Assembly (NCBI GenBank): GCA_038237475.1
Contig: JBBRYS010000001.1
Coordinates: 310,001-374,000 of the forward strand
From: JAOAPY01 sp038237475
GTDB lineage: Bacteria; Acidobacteriota; Blastocatellia; Pyrinomonadales; Pyrinomonadaceae
Direction: 5' to 3'
DNA: 64,000 nt
The notes under the pieces were generated by a model. The model was not told where the DNA came from. It did no database searches and saw nothing but the letters and a program-made list of their open reading frames with translations. This document shows positions 16,273-24,369 of the stretch, one piece after another (the first letter of the stretch is position 1; every line of letters starts with the position of its first letter). Position numbers and translations under genes: made by a program.

Positions 16273-17253
16273 TTGAGCGTTAAAGGAAAAATCCAAATCG
16301 TGCCAAAGCAGATTGTAGTTGGTGTTGTGCAGGCAAGTCCGGTCTTCATGGATCTCGAAGCCAGTCTTGCTAAAGCGACCACCTTGATTGGCGAGGCAGC
16401 GGGCAAGGGCGCCAAGCTCGTAGCGTTCGGCGAGACCTGGCTTCCCGGCTACCCTGCCTGGCTCGACCATTGTCCAGAAGCGGCATTGTGGAATCACGAG
16501 CCAACCAAAGAAGTCTTCGCGCGCCTGCGGCAAAACAGTCTCGTCGTGTCCGGTCGCGAAGCAAAGATGCTTGGTGAAGTCGCTGCTGATTTCAATTTGA
16601 CTCTGGTGATTGGCGTCAACGAACGTGTGGACAGTGGGCCAGGCAACGGCACACTCTACAATAGTCTGCTCACCTTCGGTTCTGACGGAAAACTTCTGAA
16701 TCATCATCGCAAGCTCGTACCGACATACACCGAGCGGCTGGTTTGGGGGCCGGGCGACGGTGATGGACTTGAAGCCGTTGAGACGCCTGCCGGAAGGGTT
16801 GGCGGCTTAATTTGCTGGGAGCATTGGATGCCGCTCGCAGGACACGCGCTTCATGTTTCGGGCGAGCAAATTCATGTGGCCGTCTGGCCGACGGTGGATG
16901 AGATGCACCAACTCGCCTGCCGCCATTATGCGTTTGAGGGGAGATGCTTTGTGCTGGCGGCAGGTCTGATCATGCCGGTGAAAGATTTGCCGGCAGAGTT
17001 CGACCTCTCTCCTGAGTCGACCGGCAAGGCAGACGACTTGCTGCTGCGAGGCGGAAGCTGTGTCGTCGGACCCGACGGGCATTTCATCGCTGGGCCGGTG
17101 TTTGACGAAGAGACCATTCTGATCGCTGAACTTGATTCGGCGGCGATCGATAAAGGGAAGATGACGCTCGATGTTTCGGGTCACTATCATCGTCCCGATG
17201 TCTTCGATGTAAAGTTGCATAAAGGTTCTCGATTGATAAAAGGGGAAGCATAG
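16273..17253 (+). CDS. Nitrilase-family carbon-nitrogen hydrolase
   Basis: A 326-residue enzyme with the full Glu-Lys-Cys triad: Glu in FGETWLPGYPAW (about residue 54), Lys in HHRKLVPTYTERLVWG (about 138) and Cys in GLICWEHWMP (about 175). The ETWLPGYP and RKL.PT..ER motifs are those of true nitrilases rather than amidases. It opens with TTG 4 bases after the double-Sec gene; an in-frame GTG at 16300 preceded by AAAGGA is an alternative. The next gene follows after 2 bases. The operon suggests that a nitrile or cyano compound, or its acid product, feeds the GrdB-like reductase; that link is inference. Confidence 0.9.
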   Translation: MSVKGKIQIVPKQIVVGVVQASPVFMDLEASLAKATTLIGEAAGKGAKLVAFGETWLPGYPAWLDHCPEAALWNHEPTKEVFARLRQNSLVVSGREAKMLGEVAADFNLTLVIGVNERVDSGPGNGTLYNSLLTFGSDGKLLNHHRKLVPTYTERLVWGPGDGDGLEAVETPAGRVGGLICWEHWMPLAGHALHVSGEQIHVAVWPTVDEMHQLACRHYAFEGRCFVLAAGLIMPVKDLPAEFDLSPESTGKADDLLLRGGSCVVGPDGHFIAGPVFDEETILIAELDSAAIDKGKMTLDVSGHYHRPDVFDVKLHKGSRLIKGEA

Positions 17254-17255
17254 AG

Positions 17256-17819
17256 ATGGCCTGGATAAGAGTCATTCAAGAAGCGGAAGCCGACGGCGCG
17301 CTGAAGGAGTTGTACGGGCAGATGACCGAACCGTGGGGCGGCGTGGATAATATTCTTAAAATCCACAGCCTGAATCCTCCTTCGTTGCGAGCGCATGTCG
17401 AATTGTATAAGACCCTGATGCGCGGGCCTTCGGGTCTTAGTCGCATCCAGCGCGAGATGATTGCGGTCGTAGTCTCCGCCGCCAATCGTTGCCACTATTG
17501 AATCCTTCATCACGCGGAGGGTCTCCGCGGCTTAACCAAAGACGATACGCTGGTCGAACAACTTCAGAGTGACTTTCGCTCGGCGCAAATCAATGAGAGA
17601 GATCGCGCGATGTTGGAATACGCCATGAAGCTCACGCTTGAGCCGTGGAACATGGCAAAGGATGATGTTGAAAAATTGCAACAACACGAGTTCCCTGATA
17701 CGGAGATACTCGACATCAACCAGATCACGGGCTACTTCGCTTTCGTCAACAGATTAGCTGACGGGCTAGGAGTGGAACTGGAATCCTTCTGGCACTCGGC
17801 ACCGTCAGGTTCCACGTAA
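17256..17819 (+). CDS. Alkylhydroperoxidase-like (CMD-family) protein with selenocysteine
   Basis: The frame from the ATG at 17256 (AGGGGAAG upstream) runs to 17819, 187 residues, with one TGA at 17499-17501. The segment reads REMIAVVVSAANRCHY-U-ILHHAEGL, exactly the CxxC-like peroxidase motif of the carboxymuconolactone decarboxylase/AhpD family (usually CxYC..HH), with U as the second redox residue. The C-terminal part (MLEYAMKLTLEP, DINQITGYFAFVNRLADGLG) is also typical. A strong hairpin follows the TGA. By family it should reduce peroxides using a CxxU pair. It lies directly after the nitrilase and 26 bp before the TIGR04282-type gene, inside one operon. Confidence 0.92.
17513..17529 (+). 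promoter_or_regulatory. Putative SECIS hairpin of the Sec AhpD-like gene
   Basis: CGCGGAG-GGT-CTCCGCG is a perfect 7-bp stem with loop GGU, starting 14 nt after the first base of the TGA at 17499. The apical GGUCU matches the loop region of the well-studied E. coli formate dehydrogenase SECIS. This is the best SECIS candidate in the window. Confidence 0.75.
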
Positions 17820-17845
17820 CAGGGAGGCAATTACCACTAGAACTC

Positions 17846-18685
17846 ATGAAGCAGACTTATCCAATTCTCAACCCGCTAGCGCCGGCCGTTGCTCGGCGTG
17901 GTTCGTGCGCGCTGGCGATGATGATCAAAGCTCCGCGTGCGAGTGACAGTAAAACGCGTCTCGTGCCACCACTGTCGCATGACGAGGCGGCGGAGCTAAG
18001 TGTCTGCTTCCTGCGTGACACGGCGGCCAACATCGCCGGTGTTAGTTATCGAGGAGGCACGGAAGGCGTTGCTGTTTACACGCCGGAGGGTGCGGAGGCT
18101 GCCTTTGACGGCTTGCTGCCGGAAACATTCACTCTGCTCGCCCAGCGCGGAGAATGTCTTGGTGAGCGACTCCTCAATGCAACGAAGGATTTATTGGCTG
18201 TGGGCTACAAATCGGTATGTCTCATCAATTCTGACAGCCCGACGCTACCCTCCTCTTTGTTGCAAGCAGCTGTTTCAGCTCTGGCGCGCGATGGTGATCG
18301 CGTTGTGCTTGGAGCGGCCGATGATGGCGGTTACTACCTTGTTGGACTTAAGCGGGCTCATCCCAACGTATTTCATAACGTGGATTGGAGTACTTCGAGG
18401 GTCTTATCGCAGACTATCGAACGGGCCAATGAGATCGACCTGGAAGTTGAACTGTTGCCCGCATGGTACGACGTTGACGACGCCACTACTCTGGGTCGCC
18501 TCTGTGATGAGCTCTTTGCGAGGAACGGCCGGGGCAGCGCTCGCGAGGGCTTAGTCCGTTACGAAGCTCCGTACACGACTGAATATCTCGCCCGCCTATT
18601 CGAGAGGGAAGGACGTCAACGCCTTTGGACGGCCAACCGCCCGATCTCGTTGGGCGTTAGAACTGACGGAGAACCGAGTATCTGA
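17846..18685 (+). CDS. TIGR04282-type transferase (CofC-like, selenodomain-associated family)
   Basis: A 279-residue nucleotidyltransferase-fold protein: MMIKAPRASDSKTRLVPPL (about residues 25-43) is the nucleotide-binding start, with SVCLINSDSPTLPSS and GAADDGGYYLVGLKRAHP further on. The family was defined as radical SAM/selenodomain-associated transferase 1 and resembles the CofC guanylyltransferase fold. A paralogue lies at 47683-48549. The stop overlaps the nitroreductase start by one base (TGATG at 18683-18687). The actual acceptor is unknown. The N-terminal ~20 residues before the conserved core are longer than in the paralogue, so a start slightly downstream is possible. Confidence 0.82.
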   Translation: MKQTYPILNPLAPAVARRGSCALAMMIKAPRASDSKTRLVPPLSHDEAAELSVCFLRDTAANIAGVSYRGGTEGVAVYTPEGAEAAFDGLLPETFTLLAQRGECLGERLLNATKDLLAVGYKSVCLINSDSPTLPSSLLQAAVSALARDGDRVVLGAADDGGYYLVGLKRAHPNVFHNVDWSTSRVLSQTIERANEIDLEVELLPAWYDVDDATTLGRLCDELFARNGRGSAREGLVRYEAPYTTEYLARLFEREGRQRLWTANRPISLGVRTDGEPSI

Positions 18686-19353
18686 TGTCACCTGCAAAAC
18701 TCATCCCGCTTGCCAACTATTGTGAATTTCCGATTGATGAAATGTCGCGGCGTGCCTTTGCTTTCTGTGAGCAGACGCAACGCAGACGCACTGTGCGCCA
18801 GTTCTCCAACCGGCCTGTTCCCCATGAGATCATAGAGCAGTGCGTCCGAGCAGCAGCCACGGCCCCAAGCGGTGCCAATCTTCAGCCTTGGCACTTCGTA
18901 GTCGTAAGGAATCAAGCTGCGAAGCGCCAGATCAGAATAGCTGCTGAACAAGAGGAGCTGGAGTTCTACAACAGACGTGCGCCAAAGGAGTGGTTGGATG
19001 CGCTCGCGCCATTGGGGACGGATGAACACAAGCCTTTCTTGGAGCTAGCGCCGTATCTCATCGCTGTCTTTGTAGAGCGGTATGGTTTGTTGCCGGATGG
19101 TCGGCGAGTCAAGCACTACTACGCGATGGAATCGGTGGGGATAGCGACCGGCATACTTATCACCGCAATCCATCATGCTGGATTGGCCTCGTTGACACCT
19201 ACGCCAAGTCCGATGAAATTCTTGAATGAGATACTGGCCAGGCCGAAGAATGAAACTCCGTTCCTTCTCCTGGTAGTGGGTTATCCGGATGAAGCAGCCG
19301 TAGTGCCTGATATTGAGAAGAAGAAACTTGAAGATGTATGTACGTTGATTTGA
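18685..19353 (+). CDS. Nitroreductase-family flavoprotein
   Basis: A 222-residue FMN-dependent nitroreductase-fold protein: RRTVRQFSNRPVPHEIIEQC (about residues 33-52), AATAPSGANLQPWHFVVV (about 57-74), then GIATGILITAIHHAGLASLT and PFLLLVVGYP. It is a close paralogue of 44903-45574, sharing long identical blocks, so the two copies arose by duplication or parallel transfer. It is coupled to the upstream transferase by a one-base overlap. Members reduce nitro groups, quinones or iodotyrosine, or act in cofactor biosynthesis; the natural substrate is not evident. Confidence 0.88.
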   Translation: MSPAKLIPLANYCEFPIDEMSRRAFAFCEQTQRRRTVRQFSNRPVPHEIIEQCVRAAATAPSGANLQPWHFVVVRNQAAKRQIRIAAEQEELEFYNRRAPKEWLDALAPLGTDEHKPFLELAPYLIAVFVERYGLLPDGRRVKHYYAMESVGIATGILITAIHHAGLASLTPTPSPMKFLNEILARPKNETPFLLLVVGYPDEAAVVPDIEKKKLEDVCTLI

Positions 19354-19487
19354 GGACAAAGCAAGTTGCGTCCATGAGGTCTTTGCCCGTGGCGATACCG
19401 TGTGGTCTCTGATCCTTTCGGCTCCCGTCGATTGCTGGACAGCGCCAAGGGGACTTTGGAACAAGCGATTAAAAAGTTTACTACGAT

Positions 19488-20915
19488 ATGGCCCAAATCT
19501 TTCCTAGCGCTCGTTTTCGCGCCCTGCTGTTTAGCGGCATAACCTCGAAGCGGGCCAACTCTTTGCTGATCGTGCTTGGCGGTGCGTCGCTGCTGCTTTA
19601 CAGAGTCAGCCTGCGCGCGAAGGGCGGAGACGACATTGAGTGGTTCATCAAAGTTGCACTGGGCCAGTCACTCATCTATCTCCTCGCCGCCTGGATAATT
19701 TTTCACGCCCGCTCCTCACGTTCGACCTTAGTGCTCGTTATTGTCTTTGCGGCGCTCTTTCGGCTGAGCATTCTATTCGCGCCGCCGTATCTTTCCGATG
19801 ACATCTATCGCTACGTCTGGGACGGGCGCGTGCAGGCGACGGGCGTCGATCCCTACCGATACATCCCTGCTGACGAGGCCCTGGCGCCACTGCGCGACCA
19901 AACGATCTATCCGAAGATTAACCGGCGCGATTACGCTCACACGATTTATCCGCCTGGGGCGCAGTTAATATATTTTCTGGCCACGCGTGTGAGCGAGCAC
20001 GTGACGTGGATGAAAGTGGTGATGCTTGGTTTTGAAGCTGTGGCGATTTGGGCTTTGCTTCAGTTGCTGACTTCTTTCAATTTGCCGCGCCAACGCGTGC
20101 TCATCTACGCATGGCATCCACTGCTCGTGTGGGAGATTGCCGGCAGCGGGCATGTCGAGGCGGCCGCCATTGCTTTCGTGGTGCTTGCTCTGCTTGCGCG
20201 GCGGCGGCGTTGGGATGCGGTTGCCGGCGCGGCATTGGCCGGCGCGACGCTGATCAAGTTGTTTCCCGTAATCCTGCTGCCGGCATTGTATCGTCGCCGG
20301 GGATGGAAGATGCCGCTGGCTTTCGGACTGACGATGATGATCGCTTACCTGCCGTACTTAAGCGTCGGAGTGAAGGGCGTGCTGGGATTCTTGCCGGGAT
20401 ACGCTCGGGAGGAAGGACTGCAAAACGGCACCCAGTTTTATCTGCTGAGTCTCGCTCGACGGGTGCTTGGCGAAGCGAAAGTACCAAGCGTTGGCTATTT
20501 GATTTTCGCGATTCTCGCGCTTGGGCTAGTCGCGCTTTGGTCATTTTGGAAGCGGGAAGAGAATGACGGCAGCTACATCGTGCGAGCTTTTATTATTGCT
20601 ACGACGTTCGTTGTTCTGCTCTCCCCACATTACGCCTGGTACTTTAGTTGGCTGGTAGCTTTCACCTGCCTGGTGCCGCGGCTACCGCTTTTTCATCTAA
20701 CGACTACTTGCTTTGTTCTTTACAAGTTGTGGCATCCGGCCGGGCCTTCACAATTGCTGCTGCTCAATAGCTTGATTTATTTGCCATTCGCCCTGCTGGG
20801 AGTTATTGCCCTCTTGCGGCGCGGAAGAAACGATCTGTCTCGCCGCGGCTTGAATCAACGTACAGAAACAGAACTAGGTGAAAGCCCATGTCTTGCGTCG
20901 TTGCCATTGGAGTAA
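19488..20915 (+). CDS. Multi-pass membrane mannosyltransferase-like protein (GT87/DUF2029-like)
   Basis: A 475-residue integral membrane protein with about 10-12 helices. A conserved luminal loop follows the second or third helix: PPYLSDDIYRYVWDGRVQA (about 103-121) carries the acidic pair expected in GT-C polyprenyl-phosphate-sugar transferases, then DPYRYIP and HTIYPPGAQL. It should use a lipid-linked sugar donor in the envelope. It follows the nitroreductase by 134 bp and precedes an epimerase and a dolichyl-phosphate-type GT2, so the three could build or attach a glycan. Confidence 0.75.
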   Translation: MAQIFPSARFRALLFSGITSKRANSLLIVLGGASLLLYRVSLRAKGGDDIEWFIKVALGQSLIYLLAAWIIFHARSSRSTLVLVIVFAALFRLSILFAPPYLSDDIYRYVWDGRVQATGVDPYRYIPADEALAPLRDQTIYPKINRRDYAHTIYPPGAQLIYFLATRVSEHVTWMKVVMLGFEAVAIWALLQLLTSFNLPRQRVLIYAWHPLLVWEIAGSGHVEAAAIAFVVLALLARRRRWDAVAGAALAGATLIKLFPVILLPALYRRRGWKMPLAFGLTMMIAYLPYLSVGVKGVLGFLPGYAREEGLQNGTQFYLLSLARRVLGEAKVPSVGYLIFAILALGLVALWSFWKREENDGSYIVRAFIIATTFVVLLSPHYAWYFSWLVAFTCLVPRLPLFHLTTTCFVLYKLWHPAGPSQLLLLNSLIYLPFALLGVIALLRRGRNDLSRRGLNQRTETELGESPCLASLPLE

Positions 20916-20929
20916 AAAGGAAATGAAAA

Positions 20930-22084
20930 GTGAACTGGAGCTCTAACAATAAACATGCGCTCGTTACCGGTGGCGCTGGGCTAATCGGGTCTCACTTGGC
21001 TGATCTGCTTCTTAGCGAAGGCTGGAAGGTGCGCATCCTCGACAACCCCGAGCCAAACACGCATCGCAACGGCAAGCCCGCCTGGATACCGACCGCCGCC
21101 GAGTTCTTCGAAGCGGATATTCGTGATCGCGCCGCCGTTGCCGCAGCCCTCGTTGACATTGACGTCGTTTTTCATCAGGCGGCCTACGGCGGATACATGC
21201 CGGAGATTGCCAAGTATGTTCATGTTAACAGCTTCGGCACGGCGCAAATGTTAGAAGTCATTCGCGAAGAGAATCTGCCCGTAAGAAAAATTGTCGTTGC
21301 CTCGTCGCAGGCCGTCTACAGCGAGGGCGCCGCACATTGTCCTGAGCACGGCCTGATCTTTCCTTCCGTTCGATCGGTCGAACAACTCCGCGCCGGAGAT
21401 TTCGAGGTTCACTGCCCGCATTGTCATGCCGTTACAACACCAGCGCCCACGCCCGAACACGCACCCATCGGGGGCGAAACCGTTTACGCGATCACCAAAG
21501 TTGACCAGGAGAGATTGGTCTTAACGTGGGGAAAGCAGACAGGGATTCCGACAGTAGCGCTGCGATACTCCTGTACCTACGGCCCTCGCCAATCAATCTT
21601 CAATCCATACACGGGCGTAATCGCCATCTTTTGCACGCGCCTCTTGAATAACCTTCCGCCTGTGCTTTATGAAGACGGCAATCAGACGCGCGACTTCAGC
21701 TTCGTCGAAGACATCGCTCGCGCCAATTTGCTTGCGGCGACGACTGACAAGCTTGACGGTTTGCCCGTCAATGTCGGCAGCGGCAAGGCCGCGACGATTC
21801 GCGAAATAGCACATTTGATTTCTGAGGCACTCGAGATTCCTATCGAGCCGGTTGCACAAGGCGAGTTTCGTCCCGGCGAGATGCGCCATCTCACTTCTGA
21901 TACGACTCGTATTAAATCCGCTGGCTACGAGCCGCAGGTGAATCTAGCGACCGGGATCGGGCGCTATCTTGATTGGGTTCGCGCGCAGACGGATGTGCGT
22001 GAATACTTCGCGGAAGCTGAAAACCTTTTGCGGACCAAAGGCATTGTGCATAAGGTCAATACCAGGCAAGAAGATCACGCATGA
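20930..22084 (+). CDS. NAD-dependent sugar epimerase/dehydratase (extended SDR) with Cys-rich insert
   Basis: A 384-residue extended SDR protein: the Rossmann motif GGAGLIGSHLADLLL (about 14-28), catalytic YAITK (about 186-190), and YGPRQSIFNPYTG with DFSFVEDIARANLLA later. Unlike standard UDP-glucose 4-epimerases it has an insert at about 138-165 with CPEHG and CPHCH, a likely zinc-binding knuckle. It starts with GTG at 20930 (AAGGA upstream) and overlaps the next gene by four bases (ATGA at 22081-22084). It probably makes the nucleotide sugar used by neighbouring glycosyltransferases. Confidence 0.85.
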   Translation: MNWSSNNKHALVTGGAGLIGSHLADLLLSEGWKVRILDNPEPNTHRNGKPAWIPTAAEFFEADIRDRAAVAAALVDIDVVFHQAAYGGYMPEIAKYVHVNSFGTAQMLEVIREENLPVRKIVVASSQAVYSEGAAHCPEHGLIFPSVRSVEQLRAGDFEVHCPHCHAVTTPAPTPEHAPIGGETVYAITKVDQERLVLTWGKQTGIPTVALRYSCTYGPRQSIFNPYTGVIAIFCTRLLNNLPPVLYEDGNQTRDFSFVEDIARANLLAATTDKLDGLPVNVGSGKAATIREIAHLISEALEIPIEPVAQGEFRPGEMRHLTSDTTRIKSAGYEPQVNLATGIGRYLDWVRAQTDVREYFAEAENLLRTKGIVHKVNTRQEDHA

Positions 22085-22881
22085 ACGAATCAATCGAGGT
22101 CGAGAAAGCGCGCCGTCGGGATAATTTCAAGGCGAGCAACGACCCTGGCAGCGAGCCTTCACCCAGGGCACGGGTCTCGGTCGTAATTCCCGCCCTCAAT
22201 GAAGAAGACTCGATCGCCGCTGTAGTACACGCGGTGCCGCGCGAGATCGTCGACGAAGTGATCGTCGTTGACAACGGCAGCACAGATCGTACAGCCGAAC
22301 GCGCCCGGGAAGCCGGAGCGAGTGTCGTGTCGGAACCGCAACGCGGATACGGACGGGCCTGTCAGGCCGGTGTGCGCGCCGTCGGAGCCGAATGCGAGAT
22401 TGTCGTCTTCCTCGATGGGGATGGCAGCGACTGTCCTGAACTGATGGGACGGTTGGTGCAACCCATCACCGCTGACACTTATGACTTCGTGATCGGTTCG
22501 CGCACGCGCGGACGACGTGAATCTGGCAGCATGAACTTCCAGCAAGTCTTCGCTGGGCGCGTTGCCGGCTGGCTGCTGCGCTTGCTCTACGGAGTGCGTT
22601 ATACGGATATGTGTCCTTTTCGGGCGATTCGCCGTGAAGCGTTGGACCAATTGGGAATGCGCGAGCAGACTTATGGCTGGAACCTGGAGATGCAGATGCG
22701 CGCGGCGCGTTCTGGCCTTCGCATACTGGAAGTTCCCGCAAATCACCGGCGCCGGACGGGAGGCGAATCGAAAGTCTCAGGCACATTGCGGGGGACTTTT
22801 CTCGCCGGGGGGCGAATTCTGATGACGCTCGCGCGCGTGGCACTGGAACGCAGCGCTCAACGCCCTTCAGCATCCGCATGA
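22081..22881 (+). CDS. GT2-family (dolichyl-phosphate-type) glycosyltransferase
   Basis: A 266-residue GT-A glycosyltransferase: RVSVVIPALNEEDSIAAV (about 31-48), VDEVIVVDNGSTDRTAE, then VVFLDGDGSDCPELM with the DxD-type metal site (about 105-120). The C-terminal part has DMCPFRAIRREAL and HRRRTGGESKVSGT. No strong C-terminal membrane pair is seen. It is coupled to the epimerase by an ATGA overlap and is the last gene of the long plus-strand run. It likely moves a nucleotide sugar onto a polyprenyl phosphate or a lipid. Confidence 0.85.
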   Translation: MNESIEVEKARRRDNFKASNDPGSEPSPRARVSVVIPALNEEDSIAAVVHAVPREIVDEVIVVDNGSTDRTAERAREAGASVVSEPQRGYGRACQAGVRAVGAECEIVVFLDGDGSDCPELMGRLVQPITADTYDFVIGSRTRGRRESGSMNFQQVFAGRVAGWLLRLLYGVRYTDMCPFRAIRREALDQLGMREQTYGWNLEMQMRAARSGLRILEVPANHRRRTGGESKVSGTLRGTFLAGGRILMTLARVALERSAQRPSASA

Positions 22882-23028
22882 GTGATTGCGGCAAGATTGT
22901 TTCTGTTCGGCGACAGGGTTAGTGCGAATCACTGGTCGCAAGTATGCTTACGGATACTCTTCCTGCTGTGCGAGCGCGACCGCTTCAAAGGAACTTGGAA
23001 CTAGGAACGAAATGGACGACATAGTATC

Positions 23029-23136
23029 TCCACTCTCTCGATCAGGCTCGTTGAACTCGAGCAGGCGGGACTAATTCATCGCCAATTCATGGCCAAACAT
23101 TTTCCGAGATACCACCGCGTGTCGATTACACTTTGA
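23029..23136 (+). pseudogene. C-terminal scrap of an HxlR-like transcription regulator
   Basis: An open stretch reads STLSIRLVELEQAGLIHRQF then PRYHRVSITL and a TGA. This resembles the wing of HxlR-family winged helix regulators (LSxRLxELExAGLI...). The N-terminal half is absent and the upstream sequence is in no consistent frame. It lies between the glycan operon and repeat R2, within decayed DNA. Confidence 0.35.
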
Positions 23137-23261
23137 CGACGGATGGGGACAGATGCGCAAAAAGTCTCTTCTCTCTTTCCAGATTCGCTAGGAGAAAATA
23201 ATTCTCTTTTTTGAGTTAATGATAATGACAAGCGTTGTGGACCATTTCTCCCATCCAGTTC

Positions 23262-23449
23262 AAGTGGCCAATACGTGGACAAAATAACTGCACGCGACGT
23301 ATATGCGACAGTAAGGCATGGGAAAAAACGGGAAAACCCTTGAAATCTCCTGGTGGCTGCAACTTTCGAAAAGGCAAATACTTACGTTGTTGCCCGTCGT
23401 CTAATTCGCAATGCGGAGGCCATTAGTTCGACCCTCCTCTGCTCCACCA
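23262..23449 (+). repeat. Direct repeat R2: second integration-junction-like copy
   Basis: This segment is the diverged partner of 7283-7471 in the same orientation. It begins AAGTGGCCAATACGTGG, contains GGTGGCTGCAACTTTCGAAAA, shares CTAATTCGCAATGCGGAGGCC and ends CTGCTCCACCA. Its T arm is degraded (TTAGTTCGACCCTCC), so this tRNA remnant is more decayed than the one in R1. With R1 it brackets 15.8 kb. The flanking DNA to 23666 shows no gene; a reverse-oriented fragment of the same internal sequence (CCCGTCTTACTGCCGTC) lies near 23590. Confidence 0.7.
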
Positions 23450-23666
23450 TTATTTTGCAACTTACCGTAACCATTTACGGCCATTAGCAGCGATTGCTGT
23501 TTTGGCCAAGTGTCTATACGTGAGTGACTTTCCAAAAGTAAGCCTCACCGCCCCTACGGCGACTCGCTTTACTGACTTCAATCATTTCCCGTCTTACTGC
23601 CGTCCCACATCTCCTTAACTCATCGCTACGCGCGCGGCGCCGAGCAGTATATTCATCTCGCATATG

Positions 23667-24092
23667 CTAGTTAAGTCTTGCCCGGGGGCTCGTAGACGTT
23701 GAACGAACCTTTTGACGCGCTGCACTGCCTGCGAGTGAACTCGGGGCATCCAGATTCGCGCCGTCGTCCACACCAACACTTAGCCGGTCGACCAGTTCGC
23801 CTCCCAACCATCCAGCCACACCCGCGAGGGCAAAGCCAGCGAAAGACAAGACGAGCGCGGGAATGCTGGGTAGGTGTATGACTGATTGCGAAAGATCGGT
23901 GGAGCTGTAGCGAAGCCACCAGCTTCCGGCGAAGAGTAAGAGCAGTTCTTTTCGATAGCTCGCCCAATCATTATCCAATCCGGCAGTCCGCACTTCGAAC
24001 ATAGCGAGTGCATCACGGTTGATGTCATCATAGCGTCCTTCCAAAGTCCGCTTGCATGAGAACGGACGAATGCGGTTACGCTTCTCTACCAC
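23667..24092 (-). pseudogene. Decayed DUF2231-like membrane protein, C-terminal part
   Basis: Two hydrophobic segments end in LVLSFAGFALAGVAGWLGGELV followed by SVGVDDGAN (this 22-residue stretch is given in parts: LVLSFAGFALAG, VAGWLGGELV), the hallmark end of DUF2231 predicted membrane proteins. The N-terminal first helices are missing and replaced by unrelated charged sequence, so the gene looks truncated. It lies between R2 and the next intact gene, in decayed flanking DNA. Confidence 0.45.
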
Positions 24093-24369
24093 GCGCTCTC
24101 AGATCGAGCTCATCTTGACCATTCCGGCTGCTGCTGCACGTTTTCGGGCCGTCTCTAAATGCCAGTCTTTTATAACCATCGTTTTAATTGAGCATTTTCA
24201 GGCCAATTACAGCGATCCAACGAATTTTTATTACGGCACAGTCATTGCCAAGGACACGGTAACGGATGCTCGATCGAATTCCCCAGGACGAGCTCCAAAC
24301 CGGCGGGCCCAAGTGAGATTCAACGAATTGCGAGTGGTCAGCCAAAACGATTTGAGTAGGAGGGAATTT

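Noticed and set aside
24052..24369. Long N-terminal extension of the secreted protein at 24370
   Set aside because: The ATG at 24370 has a strong ribosome binding site and starts a signal peptide; the extension has neither and looks non-coding.
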